From Sedimentisphaerales bacterium (GTDB taxonomy: Bacteria; Planctomycetota; Phycisphaerae; Sedimentisphaerales; SG8-4): a stretch of 5,097 bases of DNA. A program made the translations under genes and the position numbers. This document shows positions 1 through 5,097 of the stretch, piece by piece; the first letter of the stretch is position 1, and every line of letters starts with the position of its first letter. The stretch is from the NCBI GenBank assembly GCA_016932895.1, contig JAFGCA010000313.1:1-5097 (forward strand), read 5' to 3'. The notes beneath the pieces were generated by a model that had not been told where the DNA came from, searched no databases, and saw nothing but the letters and a program-made list of their open reading frames with translations.

Positions 1-424
1 GGTCCATGTCCGCCATCTGGCCGAACAGGTGCACGGGCATGATCGCCCGCGTTTTCTCAGTGACCGCCGCTTCGATCAGGGCCGGGTCGATGTTGTACGT
101 CCGCGGATCGATGTCGATCATGACCGGCCTGGCCCCTACGCGCGCGATGCAGCCGACCGTCGCGAAGAACGTGAATGGCGTCGTGATGACCTCGTCTCCG
201 GGGCCGATCTGAAGGCTCATCAGGCAGTTCAGCAGCGCGTCGGTGCCGCTCGATACGCCCACGCCGTAGCGGCAATCGCTGACGGCGGCGATCTGTTTCT
301 CCAACTCCGCCACCTTCGGCCCGCCGATGCAGACTTGCGAGTCCAGCACCTCGGCGATGCCTGCCATGACCTGGTCCTTGATCGTTGCGTATTGCGCCTT
401 CAGATCCAACAGCGGTACTTCCAT
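1..424 (-). CDS. DegT/DnrJ/EryC1/StrS-family sugar aminotransferase, N-terminal part (cut by window edge)
   Basis: PLP-dependent aminotransferase of the family that adds an amino group to keto-sugar nucleotides for surface glycans. The 141 visible residues begin MEVPLLDLKAQY, the usual opening of WbpE/WlbC-type members. They contain SSGTDAL (58-64, cofactor phosphate-binding region), PFTFFATV (83-90), DIDPRTYNID (104-113) and PVHLFGQ (130-136), all in family order. The frame stays open to base 2, so the gene continues past the left edge. The PLP-binding lysine, normally near residue 180-190, lies outside the window. The ATG at 424-422 is chosen because AAGGAG (434-429) sits 4 bases upstream and the protein start matches the family. 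The gene follows the WbuB-like glycosyltransferase after 46 bp on the same strand, so co-transcription is likely. The family call is firm. The exact substrate (for example a 3-keto versus 4-keto sugar) cannot be read from this fragment; resemblance to WbpE-like 3-aminotransferases is my impression from recalled sequences. Confidence 0.93.
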   Translation of the reverse strand, partial: MEVPLLDLKAQYATIKDQVMAGIAEVLDSQVCIGGPKVAELEKQIAAVSDCRYGVGVSSGTDALLNCLMSLQIGPGDEVITTPFTFFATVGCIARVGARPVMIDIDPRTYNIDPALIEAAVTEKTRAIMPVHLFGQMADMD

Positions 425-428
425 AACA

Positions 429-434
429 CTCCTT
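429..434 (-). promoter_or_regulatory. Ribosome binding site of the aminotransferase gene
   Basis: Minus-strand AAGGAG lies 4 bases before the ATG at 424. It supports that start over a frame-shifted reading beginning farther upstream near 449, which gives a low-complexity Arg/Gly-rich product. Confidence 0.75.
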
Positions 435-447
435 CAGATTGAGTTGC

Positions 448-469
448 ACGGGCGGGAAACCCGCCCCGT
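448..469. repeat. GC-rich perfect hairpin between the glycosyltransferase and aminotransferase genes
   Basis: GGGCGGG (450-456) and CCCGCCC (460-466) form a perfect 7-bp stem around an AAA loop. The stem extends by two pairs (449-468 and 448-469) if C467 is bulged. It begins right after the glycosyltransferase stop codon (473-471) and ends before the aminotransferase ribosome binding site. On the minus strand the sequence after the stem is GTGCAACTC, with no T-run, so it is not a canonical intrinsic terminator. It could be an mRNA-stabilising or attenuating hairpin between two operon genes, or a copy of a dispersed palindromic repeat. The structure is directly seen; its role is inference. Confidence 0.7.
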
Positions 470-470
470 C

Positions 471-1718
471 CTACACCCGACCGCGATGATTCACCGCGTC
501 GGTCAGGACGCCTTCCAAACGTTCGGCCAGGATTCGACGATCGAACTCGCGCTCGGCCAACGCTCGGGCATTGGCGCCCATCCGGCGGCAAAGCTCGGGA
601 TCGTTCGCCAGTTTCTCCAATGCGTCAGCCAGGGCCGCCGGCTGATGGGGAGCAACGTACCAGCCGCACTGCCCCCGGTCAACAACTTCCCGCAGCCAGC
701 CCGGCACGTTGACCAGCAGGGGCCGGCCCGCCGCCAGGGCGTCGAACATCTTGTTGGGCGACCAGGTGTGCTCTTTTGCGGCCCGATAGATCGTCAGGCA
801 CACATCGCATGCCGCCACGATACGAGCCACTTCGCCCTTGTCCGGCACGAGGTCGCTGAACACGACGTTGTCGAGCTTATACTGTCGGGCGAGATTCTCC
901 AGTTCCGCGCGCTTGCCGCCGCTGCCGTGCAGTACGAGCACGATGCGCTTGTCGCCACGCTCGGCCAGAATGCGTGCGGCTTCGACGACATATTCGAGGC
1001 CGTTGGCCAGCCCCATCGCGCCGAAGTAGATGGCCGCAAATCGCTCGCCCAGGCCAAGCCGCTGCCGGGGCGCACCGCCGTCGAGGTCGGGGCGGAACAG
1101 GTCCAGGTCGCTGGCGTTGGGGATCACCGTGACCTTGCCGTTGGGGACACCGGCACGCACGATCCCCTCTTTCATGCCCGGCGATAAAGCGACGATGTGG
1201 TCCGCCCGGCGATAGATCTTCCGGGCCATTCGCGCCAGCCACCAGATCGCTGCGGGATTGCGCAGGGCGCCCACGTTGACCAGCGCCTCGGGCCAGAGAT
1301 CGCGCACCTCGAAGACAAACGGGACGCCGAAGTATCGGCCCAGGTCCATGCCGGCCAGCCCCACCGTCAACGGCGTGTGCGTGGCGAAAACAACGTCGGG
1401 CTTGGCCAATCCTCTGCCGGCCTGCGCCGCCGCCTGGGCGAACCTGTAGAAGCTGAGCATACGCCGCCAGCCGCTCATGGCCGTGCCCATGTGCGGGTCG
1501 TTGTAGCCGCCGGCCACCGACACCACATCAATGCCGTCGATCTCGTGCTCACAGCACGGCTCCCTGCGGCAGACGGGGAACTCAGCATTGGCCAGCCCCG
1601 AGGTAATCATGGTCACGTCATGCCCCTTGCCCACAAGGTACCGGGCAAATTCATAAGACCGCGTCCCGGTCCTGCCCTTGCGGGAGGCGAAGTATTGATG
1701 GAGGTAGAGTATACGCAT
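471..1718 (-). CDS. Glycosyltransferase family 4, WbuB-like
   Basis: Cytoplasmic, membrane-associated GT-B retaining glycosyltransferase of 415 residues, the usual length for the WbuB-like GT4 group. It would transfer a sugar from a nucleotide donor to a lipid-linked polysaccharide intermediate. The N-terminal acceptor domain begins MRILYLHQYF, typical of this group, with a Gly-rich stretch at 16-19 and VRDLWPE at 138-144, a hallmark of these proteins. The C-terminal donor domain contains IPNASDLDLF (199-208), YFGAMG (231-236), LVLHGSGGKR (261-270) and SPNKMFDALAAGRP (320-333), the region of the GT4 E(x)7E motif, where the second acidic position is Asp325 rather than Glu. The ATG at 1718 is chosen because the family N-terminus starts exactly there, although its Shine-Dalgarno is weak (AGG at 1725-1723). 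It is the first gene of a leftward pair with the aminotransferase and diverges from the exported-protein gene. WbuB of E. coli is an L-FucNAc transferase, but donor specificity should not be carried over. Confidence 0.92.
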   Translation of the reverse strand: MRILYLHQYFASRKGRTGTRSYEFARYLVGKGHDVTMITSGLANAEFPVCRREPCCEHEIDGIDVVSVAGGYNDPHMGTAMSGWRRMLSFYRFAQAAAQAGRGLAKPDVVFATHTPLTVGLAGMDLGRYFGVPFVFEVRDLWPEALVNVGALRNPAAIWWLARMARKIYRRADHIVALSPGMKEGIVRAGVPNGKVTVIPNASDLDLFRPDLDGGAPRQRLGLGERFAAIYFGAMGLANGLEYVVEAARILAERGDKRIVLVLHGSGGKRAELENLARQYKLDNVVFSDLVPDKGEVARIVAACDVCLTIYRAAKEHTWSPNKMFDALAAGRPLLVNVPGWLREVVDRGQCGWYVAPHQPAALADALEKLANDPELCRRMGANARALAEREFDRRILAERLEGVLTDAVNHRGRV

Positions 1719-1818
1719 AGTGCCTGCTCAGCAGAAAAGACTGTTCCCGTGCGGTGGCCACATGGTCATATAATGTCAGTGCTCATCATGCAGGTGGCCC
1801 ACTTATCATGCGATTCAG

Positions 1819-1837
1819 GACAACTGCGAGAGTTGTC
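1819..1837. promoter_or_regulatory. Perfect 7-bp inverted repeat upstream of the plus-strand promoter (operator-like)
   Basis: GACAACT (1819-1825) and AGTTGTC (1831-1837) are exact reverse complements around GCGAG. The centre at 1828 is about 47 bp before the inferred transcription start and abuts the -35 element, a position typical of activator sites. A related half, TGACA (1850-1854), lies within the promoter spacer opposite TGTCA (1834-1838). The sequence is certain; a regulatory role is inferred from position alone, and a small RNA hairpin or chance repeat remains possible. Confidence 0.4.
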
Positions 1838-1839
1838 AC

Positions 1840-1868
1840 TTGCCTATTTTGACAGCTTCTGGTATAAT
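1840..1868 (+). promoter_or_regulatory. Extended -10 promoter for the exported-protein gene
   Basis: A perfect TATAAT (1863-1868) is preceded by TGG (1860-1862), giving the extended -10 TGnTATAAT. TTGCCT (1840-1845) lies 17 bp upstream as a 4-of-6 -35 element. Transcription would start near 1875, leaving an untranslated leader of about 49 bases before the GTG at 1924. A closer TTGACA (1849-1854) is only 8 bp from the -10 and cannot serve as its -35. Confidence 0.65.
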
Positions 1869-1908
1869 CACAATAGTGTTCGCCGGTGCGATGCATGCAG
1901 GGCTTCTG

Positions 1909-1917
1909 AAGGAGAGG
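1909..1917 (+). promoter_or_regulatory. Ribosome binding site that selects the GTG start at 1924
   Basis: AAGGAGAGG ends 6 bases before GTG (1924-1926). It is the only strong Shine-Dalgarno near the beginning of this gene. The in-frame TTG at 1840 overlaps the promoter -35 and the in-frame ATG at 1891 has no such site. Confidence 0.65.
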
Positions 1918-1923
1918 AATCCC

Positions 1924-3336
1924 GTGAATCGTGTCCAGGGATGGCTTTGTCGTGTTGCCATGCAGCATGGGGGTGGTGTCGGTATGAGCCGACGATCGCT
2001 TCGCGTACGAAGCTCCGACATTCTTATCATAGGCCTGCTTATTGGCTTTGTTTTTCCGTGCGCCTCGCTGCGGGCCGGCCTGCAAAGTTATGAGACTTTG
2101 CTGCCAAGCCTGAATACACAATTCTCTCCGCTGGACCAGGAGAACCTGCCCGTTCTGTATCAGCGTCTGGTCACCGCGTTCGCCCTGGACTACGCCGCTC
2201 ATCTGACGGCCAACCAAGACAGGCAGCTCTCCGAAGGCATGACCGTCTACTATCTCCGGCAGGAGCTCCAGGCCATGATCGACATCTGGTGGGCCACCGG
2301 CGACATCGCCTACCTCGACCAGGCGACGGACCTCACGTTCCGGGCCATACGCCAGGCCGTCGAGGACTCGCGGCCGCTCATCTGGCACGAGGAGTACCGC
2401 GGCGACTGGCCCTGTTTCTATCTCGACACCGTCGCGGAACAGACCGGCGGCCACAGCCAACTCTGTGATTTCCAGGGCAGCGCGGGTTTTCTCAATGTCG
2501 CCCGCCTTCTACAACTACTCAATCGGCCCGAATCGAAGAAGATCGCCGACTTCGTCGAGGAGCAGGTCATCGAGAAGTGGCTTTACTACAAACCCACGAT
2601 CACGAAGGCATACCTGACGGGCGACCGGTCATACGAGTATCTCCTGGCGATACTGAATTCCGGCCGAGACGTCCGCGAACACTTCGCCTGCATCTGCATG
2701 GACCTGCATGAACTCGGCTGCCGCGGCTATCCTTATGACAAATGGGCGAAGCTGTTGATCGACGTGTACCTGGCGCAGCGGCAGGACGCCAATGAGCCGG
2801 CCCCGTGCGAAGACAAGGCGTCCGGCAACGTCCCGGCCAATTGGGGCCTGTTTCCTCGCTCGACTTCGGAGGGTATCAACTGGCTCTGGGTCCCGAATTA
2901 CGATCCGGCCGTGTGGGACGAGGTCACGGACACCTCGCACGCCAACCGCGTCGCCTGGCTGGCCGCCAAGGCTTACGCCGAGGGCTACGTGGATCGGGCC
3001 GCGGTGGACGGCCTCATCAATACGCTTAGTCGCCGCGTCTGGGCGCCCGAGAAAGGGCCGTTCTACTTCAACAACTACGTCGACGGCAGCGACGGCGCGA
3101 TGGGCGGGCTGCCGGGAGGCCGGGGCGGCAACGTCTGGTTTGGCTGGCATCGCCTGGCCGCCTACGACGCGACCCTCAGGACTTTGTTTCTCTCTCTCGC
3201 CTGCGATCTGACCACCGGCGGCAGCCAGTTGCCCGCCGGCGCACAAAACAGAACCATGCTCAACGCCCAGACGTGCCTGGAGGCATGGGCCGCACGCCTG
3301 CTGGCCGAGAAGGGCCACCCGGAACTATTTCCGTAA
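1924..3336 (+). CDS. Exported protein of unknown function, alpha/alpha-toroid-like, possibly carbohydrate-active
   Basis: I do not recognise a named family. From GTG 1924 the protein has 470 residues. The N-terminus carries a basic stretch (RRSLRVR, 23-29), a hydrophobic core (33-45) and a possible signal peptidase I site after LRA (49-51). No good lipobox precedes Cys46. The rest is helix-rich with aromatic and acidic pairs as in alpha/alpha-barrel glycoside hydrolases, lyases and epimerases. Examples are YLRQELQAMIDIWWATGD (110-127), LIWHEEYRGDWPC (152-164), DTSHANR (336-342) and GGNVWFGWHRLAAYD (401-415). His155/Glu156/Glu157, His339 and the 401-415 segment are plausible active-site candidates, by resemblance only. 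Eight cysteines after the signal region, including CIC at 256-258, fit an extracytoplasmic protein with disulfides. An in-frame ATG at 1984 would give a 450-residue protein with a more ordinary signal peptide but a weaker ribosome site. It is monocistronic, driven by its own promoter, against the direction of all neighbours. Its end is 20 bp from the end of wecB, with no terminator hairpin visible between them. Confidence 0.85.
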   Translation: MNRVQGWLCRVAMQHGGGVGMSRRSLRVRSSDILIIGLLIGFVFPCASLRAGLQSYETLLPSLNTQFSPLDQENLPVLYQRLVTAFALDYAAHLTANQDRQLSEGMTVYYLRQELQAMIDIWWATGDIAYLDQATDLTFRAIRQAVEDSRPLIWHEEYRGDWPCFYLDTVAEQTGGHSQLCDFQGSAGFLNVARLLQLLNRPESKKIADFVEEQVIEKWLYYKPTITKAYLTGDRSYEYLLAILNSGRDVREHFACICMDLHELGCRGYPYDKWAKLLIDVYLAQRQDANEPAPCEDKASGNVPANWGLFPRSTSEGINWLWVPNYDPAVWDEVTDTSHANRVAWLAAKAYAEGYVDRAAVDGLINTLSRRVWAPEKGPFYFNNYVDGSDGAMGGLPGGRGGNVWFGWHRLAAYDATLRTLFLSLACDLTTGGSQLPAGAQNRTMLNAQTCLEAWAARLLAEKGHPELFP

Positions 3337-3356
3337 CAAGTCCTGCGACAATGTCA

Positions 3357-4451
3357 TCATGGGCGGCGTCTCGCCAGGACTTTGACGATCCGCTGAGCCG
3401 TGGCGCCGTCCCAGAGATCAGGCAGCTTGCCCTGCTTCCAGTCGCCCGCAAGAATTCGCTCGGACTGCGTCTCCACGGTTTCAAGGGTCACTAGTTCATT
3501 CGTGCCCTCGGTAATCGTGATGGGTCGTTCCGTGTTCGGGCGCAGCGTCAGGCAGGGCAGACCGAAGAAGGTCGTCTCCTCCTGAATCCCGCCGGAATCG
3601 GTCAGGACGAATCGGGCGTTCTTCTCCAGCGTGATGAACTCCCTGTAGCGGACGGGATCGACGATTCTAAATGTGTCGCGAAATGCCATATCGACGCCGA
3701 ACGTCTCAATGTTCTTGCGGGTCCGCGGGTGCATGGGAAAGATCACCGGCATCTTCTCCGAGAGTCGATTCAGGTACTCCAGGATGAGCCGCAAACAGTG
3801 CGGGTTGTCCACATTCGAGGGCCGGTGCAGCGTCACGAGGACATACTGATTCTTGCGCAGACCCCACTGCCGCATGATGCCGGCCTCCTGCTCGGGATCG
3901 ATCCGGCTGAGGATTGTAATGAGCGAATCGATCATGATGTTGCCGACTCGATGTATCCGATCTCTTTTCACGCCCTCGGCGATCAGGTTGGCGTCGCCGT
4001 CGGGCGATGGAGTGAACAGCAGATCTGAAATAGTGTCCGTCACCCGGCGATTGATCTCCTCGGGCATGGTCTCATCGAAACTCCGCAGTCCCGCCTCCAC
4101 GTGCGCGACGGGAATCAGGAGCTTCTTAGCCGTCAGGCTGCAGGCCAGCGTCGAATTGACGTCGCCGAAGACGACGACGAGATCGGCGCGGTCGATCAGG
4201 AGGACCTTGCCGAACTCGGCGATGATCCTGGCGGTCTGCTCGGCGTGTGTGCCGGGGCCGGCCCCAAGGAAATGGTGCGGCTCGGGCAGCTCCAGGTCCT
4301 CGAAGAACGCCTGTGACATGGCGTAATCGTAATGCTGGCCGGTATGCACGATGACCGGCGTGAAACCACCCGCTTCTTTCAACACAAAATACAGCGGGGC
4401 CATCTTCATGAAATTCGGCCTGGCGCCGACGATCAGAAACACTCTCGACAT
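3357..4451 (-). CDS. wecB: UDP-N-acetylglucosamine 2-epimerase (non-hydrolysing)
   Basis: Cytoplasmic GT-B-fold enzyme that interconverts UDP-GlcNAc and UDP-ManNAc, supplying ManNAc-type precursors for surface glycans. From ATG 4451 it has 364 residues, the normal family length. Motifs in order: GARPNFMK (9-16), HTGQHYD (36-42), GDVNSTLA (96-103), HVEAGLRS (117-124), MPEEINRR (129-136), LHRPSNVD (208-215), HPRT (241-244), TDSGGIQEE (284-292), RPNTERP (304-310) and GTN (316-318). Asp97, Glu119, a Glu at 131/132 and His209 correspond to the catalytic or binding residues D95, E117, E131 and H213 described for E. coli WecB, so it should be active. A TTG at 4454 directly before the ATG is possible but less likely. 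The ATG shares base 4451 with the stop codon of the upstream glycosyltransferase (TGATG), and GAGGTGA (4462-4456) lies just upstream, indicating translational coupling. A relative acting on another UDP-HexNAc (WbpI- or FnlC-type) cannot be excluded. Confidence 0.95.
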   Translation of the reverse strand: MSRVFLIVGARPNFMKMAPLYFVLKEAGGFTPVIVHTGQHYDYAMSQAFFEDLELPEPHHFLGAGPGTHAEQTARIIAEFGKVLLIDRADLVVVFGDVNSTLACSLTAKKLLIPVAHVEAGLRSFDETMPEEINRRVTDTISDLLFTPSPDGDANLIAEGVKRDRIHRVGNIMIDSLITILSRIDPEQEAGIMRQWGLRKNQYVLVTLHRPSNVDNPHCLRLILEYLNRLSEKMPVIFPMHPRTRKNIETFGVDMAFRDTFRIVDPVRYREFITLEKNARFVLTDSGGIQEETTFFGLPCLTLRPNTERPITITEGTNELVTLETVETQSERILAGDWKQGKLPDLWDGATAQRIVKVLARRRP

Positions 4452-4462
4452 CAAGTCACCTC
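4451..4462 (-). promoter_or_regulatory. Coupled stop/start TGATG with ribosome binding site for wecB
   Basis: On the minus strand GAGGTGA (4462-4456) is followed by CTTG and then ATG (4451-4449). The stop TGA of the preceding gene occupies 4453-4451, so the two genes overlap by one base and are very probably translated from one mRNA. Confidence 0.8.
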
Positions 4463-5097
4463 TCGTCCGCTGAGGAGTATGTCGTAAACTTTCAGAAGTT
4501 GCTCACTCTCTTTCTCCCAGTTGTACTTTTCCATCACCGCGCGCCGGCCGTTCTCACCCATCCGCGCCGCTTCGTCCGGGTGCTCGATCAGGCGTTCCAT
4601 CGCCCGGGCGATCTCTCCCGGCCGGGTCGGATCGACGAGCAGCCCGCATTCGCTCGCCCCAACGACCTCCCGGTACAGCGGAAAATTCGACGCAATCACC
4701 GGCAAGCCCACGAGCATGTAGTCGAACAGCTTGTTCGGCAGACAACTGGTGTTGTTCGAATACGGCAGGTAGGTGATGACGCCCATCGCCGCCTGCGAGG
4801 AGAGTCTCTCCTTCTCCTCGTAGGGGACCCAGGGAATGAATCGCACGTTCTCCGCCACACCGAGTTTCTGTGCCAGGTCCTTGAGCTCGTCCTCGAAGGA
4901 CGCCGGCCGACAGGAGCCGACAAGGCACAATTCCCAACGCGGGTATTTCTTTACCACTTCCGCGAAGGCCTCGATGACTTCGACCTGCCCGCGCAGTTTC
5001 GACATGCCGCCCAGGTAGATGATCGTCTCTCGGGGCTTGTGTTCGACAGCTTCGGAGAGCTTCAGGATCGGGTAATTCTCGACCCGGCCCGAGCGGA
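4451..5097 (-). CDS. Glycosyltransferase family 4, C-terminal donor domain (cut by window edge)
   Basis: The frame is open from base 5095 to the TGA at 4453-4451, giving 214 visible residues of the C-terminal half of a GT-B retaining glycosyltransferase. A Met codon at 5005 is internal: the 30 residues before it continue the domain and lead into YLGGMSKLRG, the conserved glycine-rich start of the GT4 donor domain. Farther on are LCLVGSCRP, a VRFIPWVPYEEK segment, LPNKLFDYMLVGLPVIASNFPLYREVV and CGLLVDPTRPGEIARAMERL, in family order. The LPNKLFDYM stretch is the E(x)7E region, with Asp at the usual second Glu position. The last helix (EKYNWEKESEQLLKVYDILL) is a typical GT4 C-terminus. The acceptor-binding half is outside the window, so the sugar donor and acceptor cannot be inferred. 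It is the upstream partner of wecB in an overlapping pair. Confidence 0.93.
   Translation of the reverse strand, partial: RSGRVENYPILKLSEAVEHKPRETIIYLGGMSKLRGQVEVIEAFAEVVKKYPRWELCLVGSCRPASFEDELKDLAQKLGVAENVRFIPWVPYEEKERLSSQAAMGVITYLPYSNNTSCLPNKLFDYMLVGLPVIASNFPLYREVVGASECGLLVDPTRPGEIARAMERLIEHPDEAARMGENGRRAVMEKYNWEKESEQLLKVYDILLSGREVT

Noticed and set aside
57..449. Minus-strand 130-residue frame at the left end
   Set aside because: It is out of frame with the aminotransferase and reads as a basic low-complexity product. The true frame gives SSGTDAL and PVHLFGQ motifs and runs off the window.
327..1187. Long plus-strand open frame opposite the glycosyltransferase
   Set aside because: It lies antisense to a gene with clear GT4 motifs, has no family-like sequence, and is the shadow expected in GC-rich DNA.
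1769..1774. A second plus-strand TATAAT in the divergent region
   Set aside because: No acceptable -35 lies 16-18 bp upstream, and it is 150 bp from the plus-strand start codon. It may be chance or a weak secondary promoter.
1719..1860. Minus-strand promoter for the WbuB-like glycosyltransferase
   Set aside because: One is expected, but I found no pair of -35 and -10 hexamers at acceptable spacing, so none is reported.
1786..2460. Minus-strand 224-residue open frame crossing the divergent region and the start of the exported-protein gene
   Set aside because: It would run through the plus-strand promoter and start codon, and its sequence shows no family resemblance.
2629..3318. Minus-strand 229-residue open frame opposite the exported-protein gene
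   Set aside because: It is Arg/Ala/Gly-rich without recognisable motifs or a good ribosome site. The plus strand has a promoter, ribosome site and signal peptide.
3337..3356. Bidirectional terminator between the convergent ends of the exported-protein gene and wecB
   Set aside because: Only a 4-bp GACA/TGTC pair is present, with no GC-rich stem and no T-run on either strand.

Overview
The window is GC-rich (roughly 60%), almost entirely coding, and looks like part of a surface-polysaccharide (O-antigen, capsule or exopolysaccharide) cluster from a Gram-negative-type bacterium. Protein style (generic non-hydrolysing UDP-GlcNAc 2-epimerase, WbuB-like glycosyltransferase, an exported toroid-like protein of unknown function) would fit a planctomycete-type or other environmental genome. 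That assignment is a guess: no rRNA or lineage marker is present.

Layout. Four genes lie on the minus strand and one on the plus strand. Reading leftward from the right edge: the C-terminal part of a GT4 glycosyltransferase (4451-5097, cut by the window edge), then wecB (3357-4451), which overlaps it in a TGATG stop/start. Next comes a plus-strand gene (1924-3336) for an exported protein of unknown function, convergent with wecB across only 20 bp. A divergent intergenic region (1719-1923) follows, then a WbuB-like GT4 glycosyltransferase (471-1718, minus) and the start of a DegT/DnrJ/EryC1/StrS sugar aminotransferase (1-424, minus, cut by the left edge). The last two are separated by a 46-bp gap containing a perfect GC-rich hairpin.

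How the genes fit together. The 2-epimerase interconverts UDP-GlcNAc-type and UDP-ManNAc-type sugars. The aminotransferase would install an amino group on a keto-sugar nucleotide. The two glycosyltransferases would add sugars to a lipid-linked repeat unit at the cytoplasmic membrane. The plus-strand gene is the odd member: it has its own extended -10 promoter with an inverted repeat just upstream, its product carries a signal-peptide-like N-terminus, and its helix-rich sequence resembles alpha/alpha-toroid carbohydrate-active proteins. It is the best candidate here for something undescribed, possibly a periplasmic or secreted enzyme acting on the polysaccharide.

No tRNA, rRNA, CRISPR array, insertion sequence or phage feature was seen. 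No stretch longer than about 205 bp lacks a gene.
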